Shown here in pieces: positions 16,091 to 25,313 of a DNA stretch of 64,000 nt. Source of the DNA: Flavobacterium potami (GTDB lineage: Bacteria; Bacteroidota; Bacteroidia; Flavobacteriales; Flavobacteriaceae); NCBI RefSeq assembly GCF_020026915.1, contig NZ_JAINUY010000004.1, positions 1 through 64,000 of the forward strand, written 5' to 3'. How positions within the stretch are numbered: position 1 is the first letter of the stretch; each line of letters starts with the position of its first letter. Below the pieces are notes generated by a model, which worked only from the letters and a program-made list of their open reading frames with translations, was not told the DNA's origin and did not search any database. The position numbers and the translations under genes are program-made.

Positions 16091-17656
16091 TTATTGTTTT
16101 ATCAGATTAAGAAAAAACACATCATTTTCATTGATTTTGAATTCTCTACTGAAAGTACCTTTTGCATCAATTGTAATTTTTTCTGTTGCAATTGGCGCTC
16201 CGTTATTTTTCTCTTTTATTGAATTTACTTGTTCACGCGTTAACTGACTTGGTTTATTCATCGCTAGATAATCCGCGTAAGCGTCATTTACTTTATAGCC
16301 TACTTTATAAATTTCCAATACATATTTGCCTTTCTGCATTCCGTACACTTCAATTTTGACTTTTCCTTTTTCTTTTGATGGAAGGTCTTTAATGTAATAC
16401 GTTTGATTCAGCTCTTTATCACCCGGATGCGTATTCGTAAAATCCCACAATAAAACCTGAACATCACCTTTTGCATTTTTAGAAGTCCAAGAAGCTTTAT
16501 CAGAATTTTGAAGTTCTGTTTCTCCTAATTTATTCATTAAATAATAAGAGAAATAAGCCGGCTTTTTAATTCCCTGCGTATTCAATAATCCGAAACCGCC
16601 ATGAAAAGGTGTAAATCTTGGTCCAGCTTCTTCAAAAATATCAGTAAAAACCCAATACGACATGGAATTTGCTGCGTTGCCAACTTGTTTCAATTTCTGC
16701 AAAATATATGCTGCCGAATGATAACTATCGTGAATTGGATCTGCAGGTGTGTAAGACGCGCTCCATTCAGTATAATGCAATTCAAGATTTGGCTTAGCCG
16801 ATTCTGTAATCTGTTTGCGAGAATTTATCACTTCGCCGCTTACGCTAAATTCATCTTTACTTAAGATTGTTCCAGAAGTCCCGAATTCATCCAAATATCC
16901 ATGTTTTACACCATAAGTATGCGTTGAAATAAAATCGATTGGCACGTTATTCTTTTCGCAAAAAGCAATTGTTTCCGGAACCCAAGCTGCGCCCGCTGTC
17001 GCAGGACCTCCAACTTTATACGCAGGATTTACTGCTTTTACACCGCGAACCGCGTAATCGTATAATTTATAATATTCGTCTTGTGTACTGCTCCAAAATC
17101 CAGGTGAAAGATTAGGCTCGTTCCACACTTCAAAATACCATGTTTTTACTTCTTCGTCTCCGTAACGTTCTTTAAAATGCGCCGTTAGATTTCTAATTAA
17201 ATCTTCCCATTTTTTATAATCTTTTGGTGGTGTTACATTTCCTTTCCACCAAAAAATAGTTTCTTTTCCGCTTGCTAAAGCATTCGGCATAAAACCTAAT
17301 TCAACAAAAGGTTTCATTTTCAGACTCACAATATAATCGAACAAAACGTCTACATATTGATAGTTGTATTCTGGATTTCCTTTTTCATCTTCACGATAAA
17401 TGGCCATATCATCAGTCAATAAACCATGAAAACGGATGTATTTAAAATCGCATTCTTTTTTGACCATTGCCAATTGCTGCTGCCAATCGGCACGAAGACC
17501 TTCATTTGCTCTTCCCGCACCGATGCATTCTTTGAACATCTTGTTTATTTTGCCCGCAGTTTTATTGAAATCGACTTTTATGATTCGGTTTTCATTTTGT
17601 CCAAACGAATGGATCGAACTAAATAAAACTGCTACTAATATTAAAAGTTTTTTCAT
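16091..17656 (-). CDS. GH39 glycosidase, probable beta-xylosidase
   Basis: A 521-residue secreted protein with signal MKKLLILVAVLFSSIHSFGQ. I chose the ATG at 17656 because the one at 17680 adds MIIKKHFQ before the signal. The TIM barrel has acid/base Glu180 in YFEVWNEPNL and nucleophile Glu297 in HYTEWSAS, matching clan GH-A family GH39, and a C-terminal beta domain follows. GH39 members are mostly beta-xylosidases or alpha-L-iduronidases; the bacterial context favours xylosidase. A beta-xylosidase is not needed for common xyloglucans, so the substrate is open: beta-xylosylated side chains, xylan fragments, or arabinose-containing branches are candidates. Confidence 0.85.
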   Translation of the reverse strand: MKKLLILVAVLFSSIHSFGQNENRIIKVDFNKTAGKINKMFKECIGAGRANEGLRADWQQQLAMVKKECDFKYIRFHGLLTDDMAIYREDEKGNPEYNYQYVDVLFDYIVSLKMKPFVELGFMPNALASGKETIFWWKGNVTPPKDYKKWEDLIRNLTAHFKERYGDEEVKTWYFEVWNEPNLSPGFWSSTQDEYYKLYDYAVRGVKAVNPAYKVGGPATAGAAWVPETIAFCEKNNVPIDFISTHTYGVKHGYLDEFGTSGTILSKDEFSVSGEVINSRKQITESAKPNLELHYTEWSASYTPADPIHDSYHSAAYILQKLKQVGNAANSMSYWVFTDIFEEAGPRFTPFHGGFGLLNTQGIKKPAYFSYYLMNKLGETELQNSDKASWTSKNAKGDVQVLLWDFTNTHPGDKELNQTYYIKDLPSKEKGKVKIEVYGMQKGKYVLEIYKVGYKVNDAYADYLAMNKPSQLTREQVNSIKEKNNGAPIATEKITIDAKGTFSREFKINENDVFFLNLIKQ

Positions 17657-17680
17657 CTGAAAATGTTTTTTTATTATCAT

Positions 17681-17837
17681 AACAGGTTTTGAAAACCTGT
17701 TAGGTATCTTTTGCGATTCTAATATTTTTCAAACTATACTTAATTAAATACCTAATAGGTTTCGGAAACCTGTTAGGATAACTTAACTTTATTTTTGCGT
17801 TGCCAAACCCGACAGGTTTTAAAAACCTGTCGGGTTT
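17681..17837. repeat. Three AACAGGTTTT/AAAACCTGTT hairpins in tandem
   Basis: Hairpins at 17681-17701, 17751-17777 and 17805-17837 share the core ACAGGTTT(N)AAACCTGT with different outer bases. The third (AAACCCGACAGGTTTT) is the same family as the hairpins at 6881-6913 and 7210-7242. They fill the gap between GH97 and GH39 and could trim or attenuate the polycistronic RNA. Confidence 0.7.
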
Positions 17838-17880
17838 ACCATCTAACTTCTGACATCTAACATTTAACGCCTAACCTCAA

Positions 17881-19887
17881 TTACAATTTTTTAAACCTAA
17901 CAGCTCCACCGCCAGCTCCTCCTAAATTCAATTTTAGAGAATCTGTAGATTTTACTGTTTTCTTCGAAATTGCCACTGCTTCTGGATTGTTCTTTTGATT
18001 TGTTCCTTCCGCATCAACATAAATCTGAGCTTCGTAAGTTGCATTTGGATCTAAGAATGATAATGAAACATTTACGTTTCTTGGATTTTCATTTGTCAAA
18101 GTTCCCAAATACCAATCTGCGCTGTTTCTGTCTTTTCTAGCTGTTGTGATGTATTCACCAATTTTTCCTTCTAAGATTTTAGTGTCTTCCCAATCTGTTG
18201 GAACATCTTTTAAGAATTGTAAAGCTGGTTTTCCTTCGTAGTTTTCAGGAAGATCTGCTAACATTTGAATTGGAGAATAAATTGTAACGTACAATGCCAA
18301 TTGCTGCCCAACTGTTCCTTGAATTCTTTTTCCTGGATAACCTTGTTTTACCTCAACATCAAAAATTCCAGGTGTAAAATCCATTGGTCCAGAAAGCAAT
18401 CTTGTGAATGGAATAATGCTTAAGTGATTTGGCGGATTTCCTTCGCTCCACGCGTTGTATTCTTGTCCACGCGCTGCTTCTCTCGAAACCATGTTTGGAT
18501 ACGTTCTTCTTTCTCCTGTATCTTTAATTGATTCGTGGTATAAAACTGCTAAATCGTATTGTGCTGCTTTTTCTAAAATGTATCTGAAATAATTTACTCC
18601 AAATTGTCCAAAGTGCATTTGATTCATGTTTAATTTAGAACCTACATGACCAATTTTCACCGTGTGAATTCCTAATTTTTTGTATAAAGCAAAACCTTCG
18701 TCAACTTGTTTTAAATAGTTAATTAAGTTGGAGCCCGTTTCGTGATAACCGATTAATTCGATGTTCTTTTTCTTTCCGTATTCAACTACTTTTTCTAAGT
18801 CGAAATTGTCAGCGTTTTTCGTGAAGCTGAACATGTGCATACGGTTTTCATACCAACCCGGCGTCCATCCTTTATTCCATCCTTCGATTAATAAATGGTG
18901 GAAACCTTCTTTTGCTGTAAAATCTATGTATTCTTCAGCATGTTTTGTTGTTGCGCCTTGTTTGTCGCTTTCCCAGAACGTATATTTTCCGATGTGCATT
19001 CCCCACCAAATTCCTAAATATTTGTATGGTTTGAAATAGCTGTTTGTATTCTTTAATTTGTTTGGTTCGTTTAAGTTTAAAACCAAATATGAAGTAATCA
19101 ATTCTCCCGGATTTTCTCCAATTTGAATCGTTCTCCAAGAAGAAGTAAACGAATCTTTCACACGAACTTTTACTCCGTCAGCCCAAGGCACTAGATCAGA
19201 TTTTAATTCTGTTCCTTTTGTGTTTACCAAAGTCATACTTGCAAAATCAATCAAGTTTGCTTCGTGAAAACTTAAAGCCAATCCGCTTTTGCTTTCGATT
19301 GTTAATGGAGTTAAAACCGTATCAAGCGTACTAACTGGAGCATCTTTAAACAAATATTCGTCACGGTTTTCTCTGTTTGCAGGAATCCACCATGCTTTTC
19401 CGTCTTCTTTTAAGTTGAAAGTCGTTTTTTCATCCATAATGAAAATACTGTCTTTCACATTTTGTTTTGGATACACATATCTAAAAGCAACTCCGTCGTC
19501 AAAAGCACGGAACTGAATTTGTAATTTTCTTTTGTTTCCTGTTTTTTGCTGTAAATCGACTACTAACTGATTATAGTGATTTCTGATATTTTTCTTTTCT
19601 CCCCAAACTTGTTCCCAAGTTTCGTCAAACGTAGAAGTTTTTGCACCTTTGATTTCGAAGTTGGTGCTTAAATCTTCGTTTCCTTTTAATACAAATCCCA
19701 TTTCAGAAGGCGTAATCACTTCGGTTTTTCCGTGAGAAACAGCATATTTTGGAGCGTTTTTCACCAACTCAAATTTGATTTTATTTTGTCCGTTTGGCGA
19801 TGCCAACTCGTAAGCGTTTTTCGTTTTTTGGCTGTAGCCCACTGCAACTGAAAACAGTACGGCTGGGAGAATTAGATAGTTTTTCAT
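17881..19887 (-). CDS. GH97 glycosidase (SusB-like)
   Basis: A 668-residue protein with signal MKNYLILPAVLFSVAVGYSQ. The N-terminal beta-sandwich starts at YELASPNGQNKIKFEL. The barrel contains YHESIKDTGERRTYPN, RGQEYNAWSEGNPP and TRLLSGPMDFTPG. The Glu in YHESI and the Gly-rich IGHVGSK segment, rather than an Asp nucleophile, place it nearer the inverting SusB alpha-glucosidase group than the retaining alpha-galactosidase group; this is a by-eye judgement. GH97 is calcium dependent and periplasmic in the starch system of Bacteroides. Its substrate in a xyloglucan-type locus is not obvious, which makes the gene notable. Confidence 0.88.
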   Translation of the reverse strand: MKNYLILPAVLFSVAVGYSQKTKNAYELASPNGQNKIKFELVKNAPKYAVSHGKTEVITPSEMGFVLKGNEDLSTNFEIKGAKTSTFDETWEQVWGEKKNIRNHYNQLVVDLQQKTGNKRKLQIQFRAFDDGVAFRYVYPKQNVKDSIFIMDEKTTFNLKEDGKAWWIPANRENRDEYLFKDAPVSTLDTVLTPLTIESKSGLALSFHEANLIDFASMTLVNTKGTELKSDLVPWADGVKVRVKDSFTSSWRTIQIGENPGELITSYLVLNLNEPNKLKNTNSYFKPYKYLGIWWGMHIGKYTFWESDKQGATTKHAEEYIDFTAKEGFHHLLIEGWNKGWTPGWYENRMHMFSFTKNADNFDLEKVVEYGKKKNIELIGYHETGSNLINYLKQVDEGFALYKKLGIHTVKIGHVGSKLNMNQMHFGQFGVNYFRYILEKAAQYDLAVLYHESIKDTGERRTYPNMVSREAARGQEYNAWSEGNPPNHLSIIPFTRLLSGPMDFTPGIFDVEVKQGYPGKRIQGTVGQQLALYVTIYSPIQMLADLPENYEGKPALQFLKDVPTDWEDTKILEGKIGEYITTARKDRNSADWYLGTLTNENPRNVNVSLSFLDPNATYEAQIYVDAEGTNQKNNPEAVAISKKTVKSTDSLKLNLGGAGGGAVRFKKL

Positions 19888-19933
19888 GTTTTTTGGTATT
19901 ATGTTTTTTGCCTAAATGCTGGCGATATTTTTT

Positions 19934-20073
19934 AACACATAGAATCATAGTTTATTGGAATCTTTAAAAGAGGCGTTTCACTTGTTTAAATTCACATAGT
20001 TTTCTATGTGTTAGAAACTAGTTTCTTTCCAATTTCTTTATTCACAAGCAAAAATCTATGTCTCTATGTGTTT
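19934..20073. repeat. AACACATAG / CTATGTGTT repeat cluster
   Basis: AACACATAGAATCATAG (19934-19950) faces CTATGTGTT (20004-20012) and CTATGTCTCTATGTGTTT (20056-20073), giving alternative hairpins. The next 80 bp up to the GH31 stop are CGCAAATT-type low-complexity words. Together these make the 272-bp GH31-GH97 gap non-coding. Confidence 0.6.
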
Positions 20074-20159
20074 AAATATTTTTTATTTTTTCACCGCAAA
20101 TTCCGCAAATTACCACAGATTTAATTCGTGGAAATTCGTGCAATTTGTGTTTAACTTTT

Positions 20160-22559
20160 TTATTTAGCCCACTCGGTTTTGAAAGTGGTTTTTCCGTTTA
20201 ACGGATTTGTTGTTACGTCAAAATTGTTTCCTGTTTTGGTCACTTTTATTTCTTGTAGCGCCTCTCCATTTGGCAAATAAACTTTGGCTGAAGCCGAAGT
20301 TGTTTTATCGCTTGCAAATACTTTTAAAGTCAATTTGCTCCAATCCATATCTTTTGTCGACTGCGCTAAACCGATGTGTGGCAATGCAGTTCCGTCTTTA
20401 ACTAAAACTACGATTGGAATTTCCCCCGCTTTGATTTTATGCCAGCCTGATTGATACACTTTTTTAGTTTGATAATCAATCCAAGTTCCTTCTGGAAGGT
20501 AAACGTCTCTTTCTTCTACTTCTTCAAAAAGTGGTGCAACCAACATGCTTGAACCGAATAAATATTGATTATCTACTAACCAAGCTCCTGGATCATTTGG
20601 ATATTCTACGAATAAAGCACGCATCATTGGCAATCCTTTTTCTGAACTTTCTTTTGCTTGAGCGTAGATATATGGCATTAATTCGTAACGCATATTATCA
20701 GCTTTTCTAAATCCTTCTAAGAAATCTTTGCTGTACAACCAAGGTTCGCGAGGTGGCTCTCCGTGGCTTCTTACGTGTGAAGTCAACATTCCGAATGGCG
20801 TCCATCTTCTGTAAATGTTCTCAGGAGATTTAGTTGCGAAGCCTCCAACATCATGACTCCAGAAACTAAATCCGCTTAAACCTAATGAAAGTCCGCCGCG
20901 TAATTCTGCCGACATTGCTCCGTTTGTAGTTTCAGAATCTCCTCCCCAATGTAAAGGATAACGCTGAGATCCTGCCCAAGTACTTCTAGCCCAGATTAAA
21001 GTATATCCTTTTTCTTTCTGAGTGATTTCAGCAACTGCTTTATTGTATCTTAACGGATATAAATTATGCTCATAAAAACCTGTTCTTCCTGAATGGTAAA
21101 TTCCGTCTGGCGGTGCAGCTTCTCCAAAATCTACTTTGAAAACCGCAACTCCTTCGTCAAATAACTTTTTCAGTTTTCCTTGGTACCAAGAAATTGTTTC
21201 AGGATTTGAGAAATCTAGAACCGCATCTTCGTACGGAAGATTTCCTTTTCTGTCTCTTACAGCCAAGTTTTTATCCATAATTTCTGGAAACAAAGTGTTT
21301 TTTGGCGTGAAATAGGGTAATTGCCAAAGACAAACTTGGAAACCGTCTTTCTTTAAATCAGACATCATTTTTGTTGCATCTGGGAAACGAGATTTTGCAA
21401 ACTCGTAATTGTTTCTCCAATCTACATCAAACCAACCTGTATCAAAGTGAATTACGTCTGTTGGGATTTTGTATTTGCGTAAATCTCTTGCAACATCGCG
21501 TCCTTCTTTTTCTGAGAAATACGTAATACGGCTCATCCAAAAACCAAATGACCAAAGTGGCGGCATTGCAGCTTTTCCAGTCAAATTAGTGTATTGATCT
21601 AAAATGTCTTTTGGTTCTCCAATAAAGAAAAACAAATCAGCTTCGTCGTCTCCAATGTACATTTCGTTGGCACTTGAAAAATATTTTCCGAAATCAACTG
21701 TAATTGGTGTTGAATGATGCATGAAAACGCCGTAACCACGGCTACTCATGTAAAACGGAATCGGTTTGTACATGGTTTCATTTTGGATTCCGTTTGCATC
21801 ATCTGCCCATAAAACTACTTTTGAACCGCGTTTGTTGAACTGTGTGAATGATTCACCGCAACCAAATATTTTTTCGTCTGGTTCTAAACTGAACGCTGCG
21901 CCCATACTTCTTGAATAATCGCTGTTTCTGCGAACATACGAAAACGGAAGTGTCGGCGTATACGTGTTTTTAAAGTCAGTATCGTGAAGTGTGTTTGTTA
22001 GTAGTTTTCCTTTTTCATCGTATATTTTTACGTGCCAAGGTTTTGTCAAAATTTCAACTTTTCCGTGTTTGCTTGTATAGCTATGTCCACCTTCGATTTT
22101 AGCATATTTCCATAATTCTGGGTGATTTGGAGCTACTCCGTTTACCAACATTAAAGATTCTGCTTGTGGATGAAATTGCGGTCCAGAAGTTGTTTTGATA
22201 CGAACTGTTCTATCTGAAACAAACTGAATTTCGAATGGCAAAACTGGAGATTCTGCATATTCTGTTGTTGGGAATTCGTTTGCTTTTTCCACGTCCGGTT
22301 TCATCATCATGTTGTTGAAAGCCTGACGAGTTTTATAGTTGTATCTTAAATATTTAATCGTTCCTTTTCCCGTTGCAGGATCAAAAGAAGCTAGTTCGTC
22401 TGCGAAATAAAAAGTGTTCAGATAGTTCTGAAAATCTTTACTGATATCTATTGGTGCATTCAGTACATCTGCGTTTTGAATTTGTGCTGATGCTTTTGGC
22501 GTCAAAACAAATCCAAGCATAAAAGCTGAAAACAATGCGGTTAGTTGTCTGTTTTTCAT
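20160..22559 (-). CDS. GH31 alpha-xylosidase
   Basis: A 799-residue protein with a signal peptide (MKNRQLTALFSAFMLGFVLT, cleavage near ASA). It has the domain order of YicI-type alpha-xylosidases: N-terminal beta-sandwich, (beta/alpha)8 barrel, and C-terminal beta domains. The nucleophile is Asp477 in VFKVDFGE and the acid/base Asp541 in LHWGGDSETT. The motifs WMSRITYFSE, HFDTGWF, SGFSFWSHDVGGF and RWTPFGMLTSHVR also match alpha-xylosidases rather than alpha-glucosidases. It would remove alpha-1,6-xylose from the non-reducing end of xyloglucan oligosaccharides in the periplasm. It is the most diagnostic gene for calling the locus xyloglucan-directed. Confidence 0.93.
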   Translation of the reverse strand: MKNRQLTALFSAFMLGFVLTPKASAQIQNADVLNAPIDISKDFQNYLNTFYFADELASFDPATGKGTIKYLRYNYKTRQAFNNMMMKPDVEKANEFPTTEYAESPVLPFEIQFVSDRTVRIKTTSGPQFHPQAESLMLVNGVAPNHPELWKYAKIEGGHSYTSKHGKVEILTKPWHVKIYDEKGKLLTNTLHDTDFKNTYTPTLPFSYVRRNSDYSRSMGAAFSLEPDEKIFGCGESFTQFNKRGSKVVLWADDANGIQNETMYKPIPFYMSSRGYGVFMHHSTPITVDFGKYFSSANEMYIGDDEADLFFFIGEPKDILDQYTNLTGKAAMPPLWSFGFWMSRITYFSEKEGRDVARDLRKYKIPTDVIHFDTGWFDVDWRNNYEFAKSRFPDATKMMSDLKKDGFQVCLWQLPYFTPKNTLFPEIMDKNLAVRDRKGNLPYEDAVLDFSNPETISWYQGKLKKLFDEGVAVFKVDFGEAAPPDGIYHSGRTGFYEHNLYPLRYNKAVAEITQKEKGYTLIWARSTWAGSQRYPLHWGGDSETTNGAMSAELRGGLSLGLSGFSFWSHDVGGFATKSPENIYRRWTPFGMLTSHVRSHGEPPREPWLYSKDFLEGFRKADNMRYELMPYIYAQAKESSEKGLPMMRALFVEYPNDPGAWLVDNQYLFGSSMLVAPLFEEVEERDVYLPEGTWIDYQTKKVYQSGWHKIKAGEIPIVVLVKDGTALPHIGLAQSTKDMDWSKLTLKVFASDKTTSASAKVYLPNGEALQEIKVTKTGNNFDVTTNPLNGKTTFKTEWAK

Positions 22560-22586
22560 TCGTTAATAATTCTAATTGTTAGCTCT

Positions 22587-22676
22587 CCTGCAAGGTTTCC
22601 AAAACCTTGTAGGTCTTTACTTTTTTACTTCTTCAAAATATTATAGATACCTACAAGGTTTTGGAAACCTTGCAGG
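22587..22676. repeat. Two 27-bp hairpins in perfect inverted orientation
   Basis: CCTGCAAGGTTTCC... (22587-22613) and CCTACAAGGTTTTGG... (22650-22676) are exact reverse complements of each other, and each also folds on itself (CAAGGTTT/AAACCTTG). The pair fills the 128-bp GH2-GH31 gap. Confidence 0.8.
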
Positions 22677-22687
22677 AACGTGGTAAC

Positions 22688-25174
22688 TTATTCTGTTGTA
22701 ATTACGATTGTAGACGATTTCAATCCGTTTGCACTTGCGGTTAATTCCAATCTTCCTGATTTATCTCCCGATTGTACAATTACCAAACATTTTCCAGCCA
22801 ATGCTGTATGTTTAGTTCCTTTGTACGGTTCATGGCTTACCGGATCTCCACTGCAAACGCCTACGATTTTTCCATTTCCTTTTAATGAGAAATTGATTTC
22901 GTTGTTTGCATTTGGCGCTATTGTTCCTTTGGCATCCAAAATATCTACGGTTACAAATGACAAATCATTTTTATCTGCTTTGATCGTACTTCTGTCAGCC
23001 GTTAATTTCAATTGTGAAGGATTTCCAGCTGTTTTGATTTCTTTTTCTAAAACCACTTTTCCACCTTTGCGAGAAACTGCTTTAAGCGTTCCTGCTTCAA
23101 AAGGAATTCTCCACATAACATGTAAATCATCTCCTTTTTTAGCTCTTTTTCCAACTGATTTTCCATTTACGAAAAGTTCAACCTCATCAGCATTATTATA
23201 ATACGCCCAAACATCAACTGTTTGTCCAACTTTCCAGTTCCAATGTGGAAAAACGTGAAGAACCGTTTTGTTCGTCCATTCGCTTTGGTACATATAATAC
23301 ACGTCTTTTGGGAAACCGGCTAAATCGACAATTCCGAAATACGAACTTACCGATGGCCATTCGTACGGAGTTGGTTCTCCAATATAATCGAAACCTGTCC
23401 AAACGTACATTCCAGCCAAGAAATCATGTTTTTTAATGATTTTCCAAGTGGCTTCGTGCGTAGATCCCCAAGGCGTTTGCACTTGATCGTAAGCCGAAAC
23501 GGTATTCCCTGGATTTCCTTCCGTAAATTTAAGATCCCATCTTACCGGCCATTTTTTGATTGTGTCTGAAACGGCATCATAATATCCTCTTGTCTGTAAA
23601 CCTGAAGTAGTTTCGGTCGCAATGAAAGGAGTTTTTGGAAAGTTTTCTAAATGATGTTCAAAAGTCTGATGCGCATAATTGTATCCGATTAAATCTAAAA
23701 CTCCAGATCCGGCTAGTGGATTAATCGAAACATTTTTTTTCTCGAATTGTAATGTTACGGCATCAATATTCATGTTTACCGGCGGATTCATTCCTGCTGT
23801 AAGTGGTCTTGTTTTATCGTATTGGCGTGTAATTGCGGCTAATTCTTTAGCAATTTCAACACCTGTTTCGCTCCATTGTTCCGGAATTTCGTTTCCGATA
23901 CTCCACATAAAAATACTCGCATGATTTCGGTCGCGTAACAACTGATCTATTAAATCTTGTTTATGCCATTTGTCCCAATCATTTCCGTAGTCGTATTTTG
24001 TTTTGGTCTGTTTCCACATATCGAAAGCTTCATCCATGACAATGAAACCCATTTTATCGCAAAGCTGTAAAAGTTCTGGAGCAGGCGGATTGTGAGAAGT
24101 TCTGATTCCGTTTACACCCATTTCTTTCAGGATTTCTAACTGACGTTCAATTGCACGCGTGTTGATTGCTGAACCCAACGGGCCTAAATCGTGGTGCATA
24201 CAAACTCCTTTTATTTTAACTTGTTTTCCATTCAAAATAAAACCTTTGTTCAAATCAAATTTAAAATCTCTGATTCCGAAACTGGTTTTGTATTGATCTA
24301 TGATTTTATCGTCAAGCGAAATTTCGGTAACTGCCCTGTACAATTCCGGATTTTCATCTGACCATAGAGCAGGGTTTTCAACCTCGGCCAATTGTTTTAT
24401 CGTTTGATTTCCGTTGGCATTGATGGTTATATCTTGAGTAACCGTTGTTACTTTAGTGTCTTCTTTAAAGATTGTTGTAGTTACAGTTGCTTTTTTACCT
24501 TCTGCATATTGATTTTTAATCGTTGTTTCAATATTTACCAAAGCTTTTTCAGCCGTAACTTTTGGAGTTGTAATATACGTTCCCCATTGTCCAACGTGAA
24601 GTTTATCTGTGGTTTCGATCCATACATTTCTGAAAATTCCTGAACCCGAATACCACCGTGAATTAGGTTGTTTTGAATTGTCAACCTTAACAATGATTTC
24701 GTTGTTTTTGTCTCCGTAATTTAAGTATGGAGTCATTTCATATTGAAAACCGATATATCCGTTTGGACGTTTTCCTAAGTAGTGTCCGTTTATCCAAACT
24801 TCGCTGTTTTTGTAAACGCCATCAAAGGTTATTGATATTATTTTATTTATATCTTCTTTTGCTATTTTGAATGTTTTTTTATACCAACCTAACCCTCCGT
24901 TTAGTGATCCACCTCCATATCCTGCGGGGCTTTTTTCATCAAATTTTCCTTCGATGCTCCAATCGTGAGGAACGTCTAAAGTTCTCCATTTTGTAGCAGC
25001 TCCAATAGTGTCTTTATCGACAAGACTGTCATTAAGATGAAAGCTCCAATCTTCATTAAAAGAAACTTTTCGGTTTATAAAGGAGTCTTCTTTTTTAGCA
25101 CAGGAATTCAATAAAAAAATGCTAGTCGTAACTGCTATTAAACTTATGCTTTTTAAGGTTTTTATAATTTGCAT
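22688..25174 (-). CDS. GH2 beta-galactosidase (lipoprotein)
   Basis: An 828-residue lipoprotein (MQIIKTLKSISLIAVTTSIF then LLNSCAKK). The GH2 order is clear: sugar-binding jelly roll (VPHDWSIEGKFD, GWYKKTFKI), immunoglobulin-like domain (ALWSDENPELY), TIM barrel (IRTSHNPPAPELLQLCDKMG), then C-terminal beta domains. The acid/base is Glu429 in WSIGNEIPEQW and the nucleophile Glu521 in FIATETTSG. GH2 covers beta-galactosidase, beta-glucuronidase and beta-mannosidase; the sequence around the active site and the neighbours favour removal of beta-1,2-galactose from xyloglucan side chains after the fucosidase has acted. Confidence 0.9.
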   Translation of the reverse strand: MQIIKTLKSISLIAVTTSIFLLNSCAKKEDSFINRKVSFNEDWSFHLNDSLVDKDTIGAATKWRTLDVPHDWSIEGKFDEKSPAGYGGGSLNGGLGWYKKTFKIAKEDINKIISITFDGVYKNSEVWINGHYLGKRPNGYIGFQYEMTPYLNYGDKNNEIIVKVDNSKQPNSRWYSGSGIFRNVWIETTDKLHVGQWGTYITTPKVTAEKALVNIETTIKNQYAEGKKATVTTTIFKEDTKVTTVTQDITINANGNQTIKQLAEVENPALWSDENPELYRAVTEISLDDKIIDQYKTSFGIRDFKFDLNKGFILNGKQVKIKGVCMHHDLGPLGSAINTRAIERQLEILKEMGVNGIRTSHNPPAPELLQLCDKMGFIVMDEAFDMWKQTKTKYDYGNDWDKWHKQDLIDQLLRDRNHASIFMWSIGNEIPEQWSETGVEIAKELAAITRQYDKTRPLTAGMNPPVNMNIDAVTLQFEKKNVSINPLAGSGVLDLIGYNYAHQTFEHHLENFPKTPFIATETTSGLQTRGYYDAVSDTIKKWPVRWDLKFTEGNPGNTVSAYDQVQTPWGSTHEATWKIIKKHDFLAGMYVWTGFDYIGEPTPYEWPSVSSYFGIVDLAGFPKDVYYMYQSEWTNKTVLHVFPHWNWKVGQTVDVWAYYNNADEVELFVNGKSVGKRAKKGDDLHVMWRIPFEAGTLKAVSRKGGKVVLEKEIKTAGNPSQLKLTADRSTIKADKNDLSFVTVDILDAKGTIAPNANNEINFSLKGNGKIVGVCSGDPVSHEPYKGTKHTALAGKCLVIVQSGDKSGRLELTASANGLKSSTIVITTE

Positions 25175-25250
25175 AGGTACTTTTTGTGGTTTTTGGAATT
25201 GGAAGATAGAAATAAAAATCGATACCGTTTATTTCTTACTAAAATAATTT

Positions 25251-25299
25251 AAGTCTCAGTCTTAAAGAACATTACAAAATGCTTTTAGGACTGAGACTT
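25251..25299 (-). repeat. AAGTCTCAGTCTTA inverted repeat
   Basis: AAGTCTCAGTCTTAAA (25251-25266) faces TTTTAGGACTGAGACTT (25283-25299). It sits just after the stop of the glycan-binding lipoprotein gene and could act as an internal processing hairpin. The CAGTC word links it to the family at 1-236 and 2439-2494. Confidence 0.65.
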
Positions 25300-25313
25300 C
25301 AAAACTAACTAAC

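Noticed and set aside
16601-16864. Plus-strand reading frames inside the glycosidase genes
   Set aside because: They are antisense shadows of long, well-supported genes and have no start or domain support.
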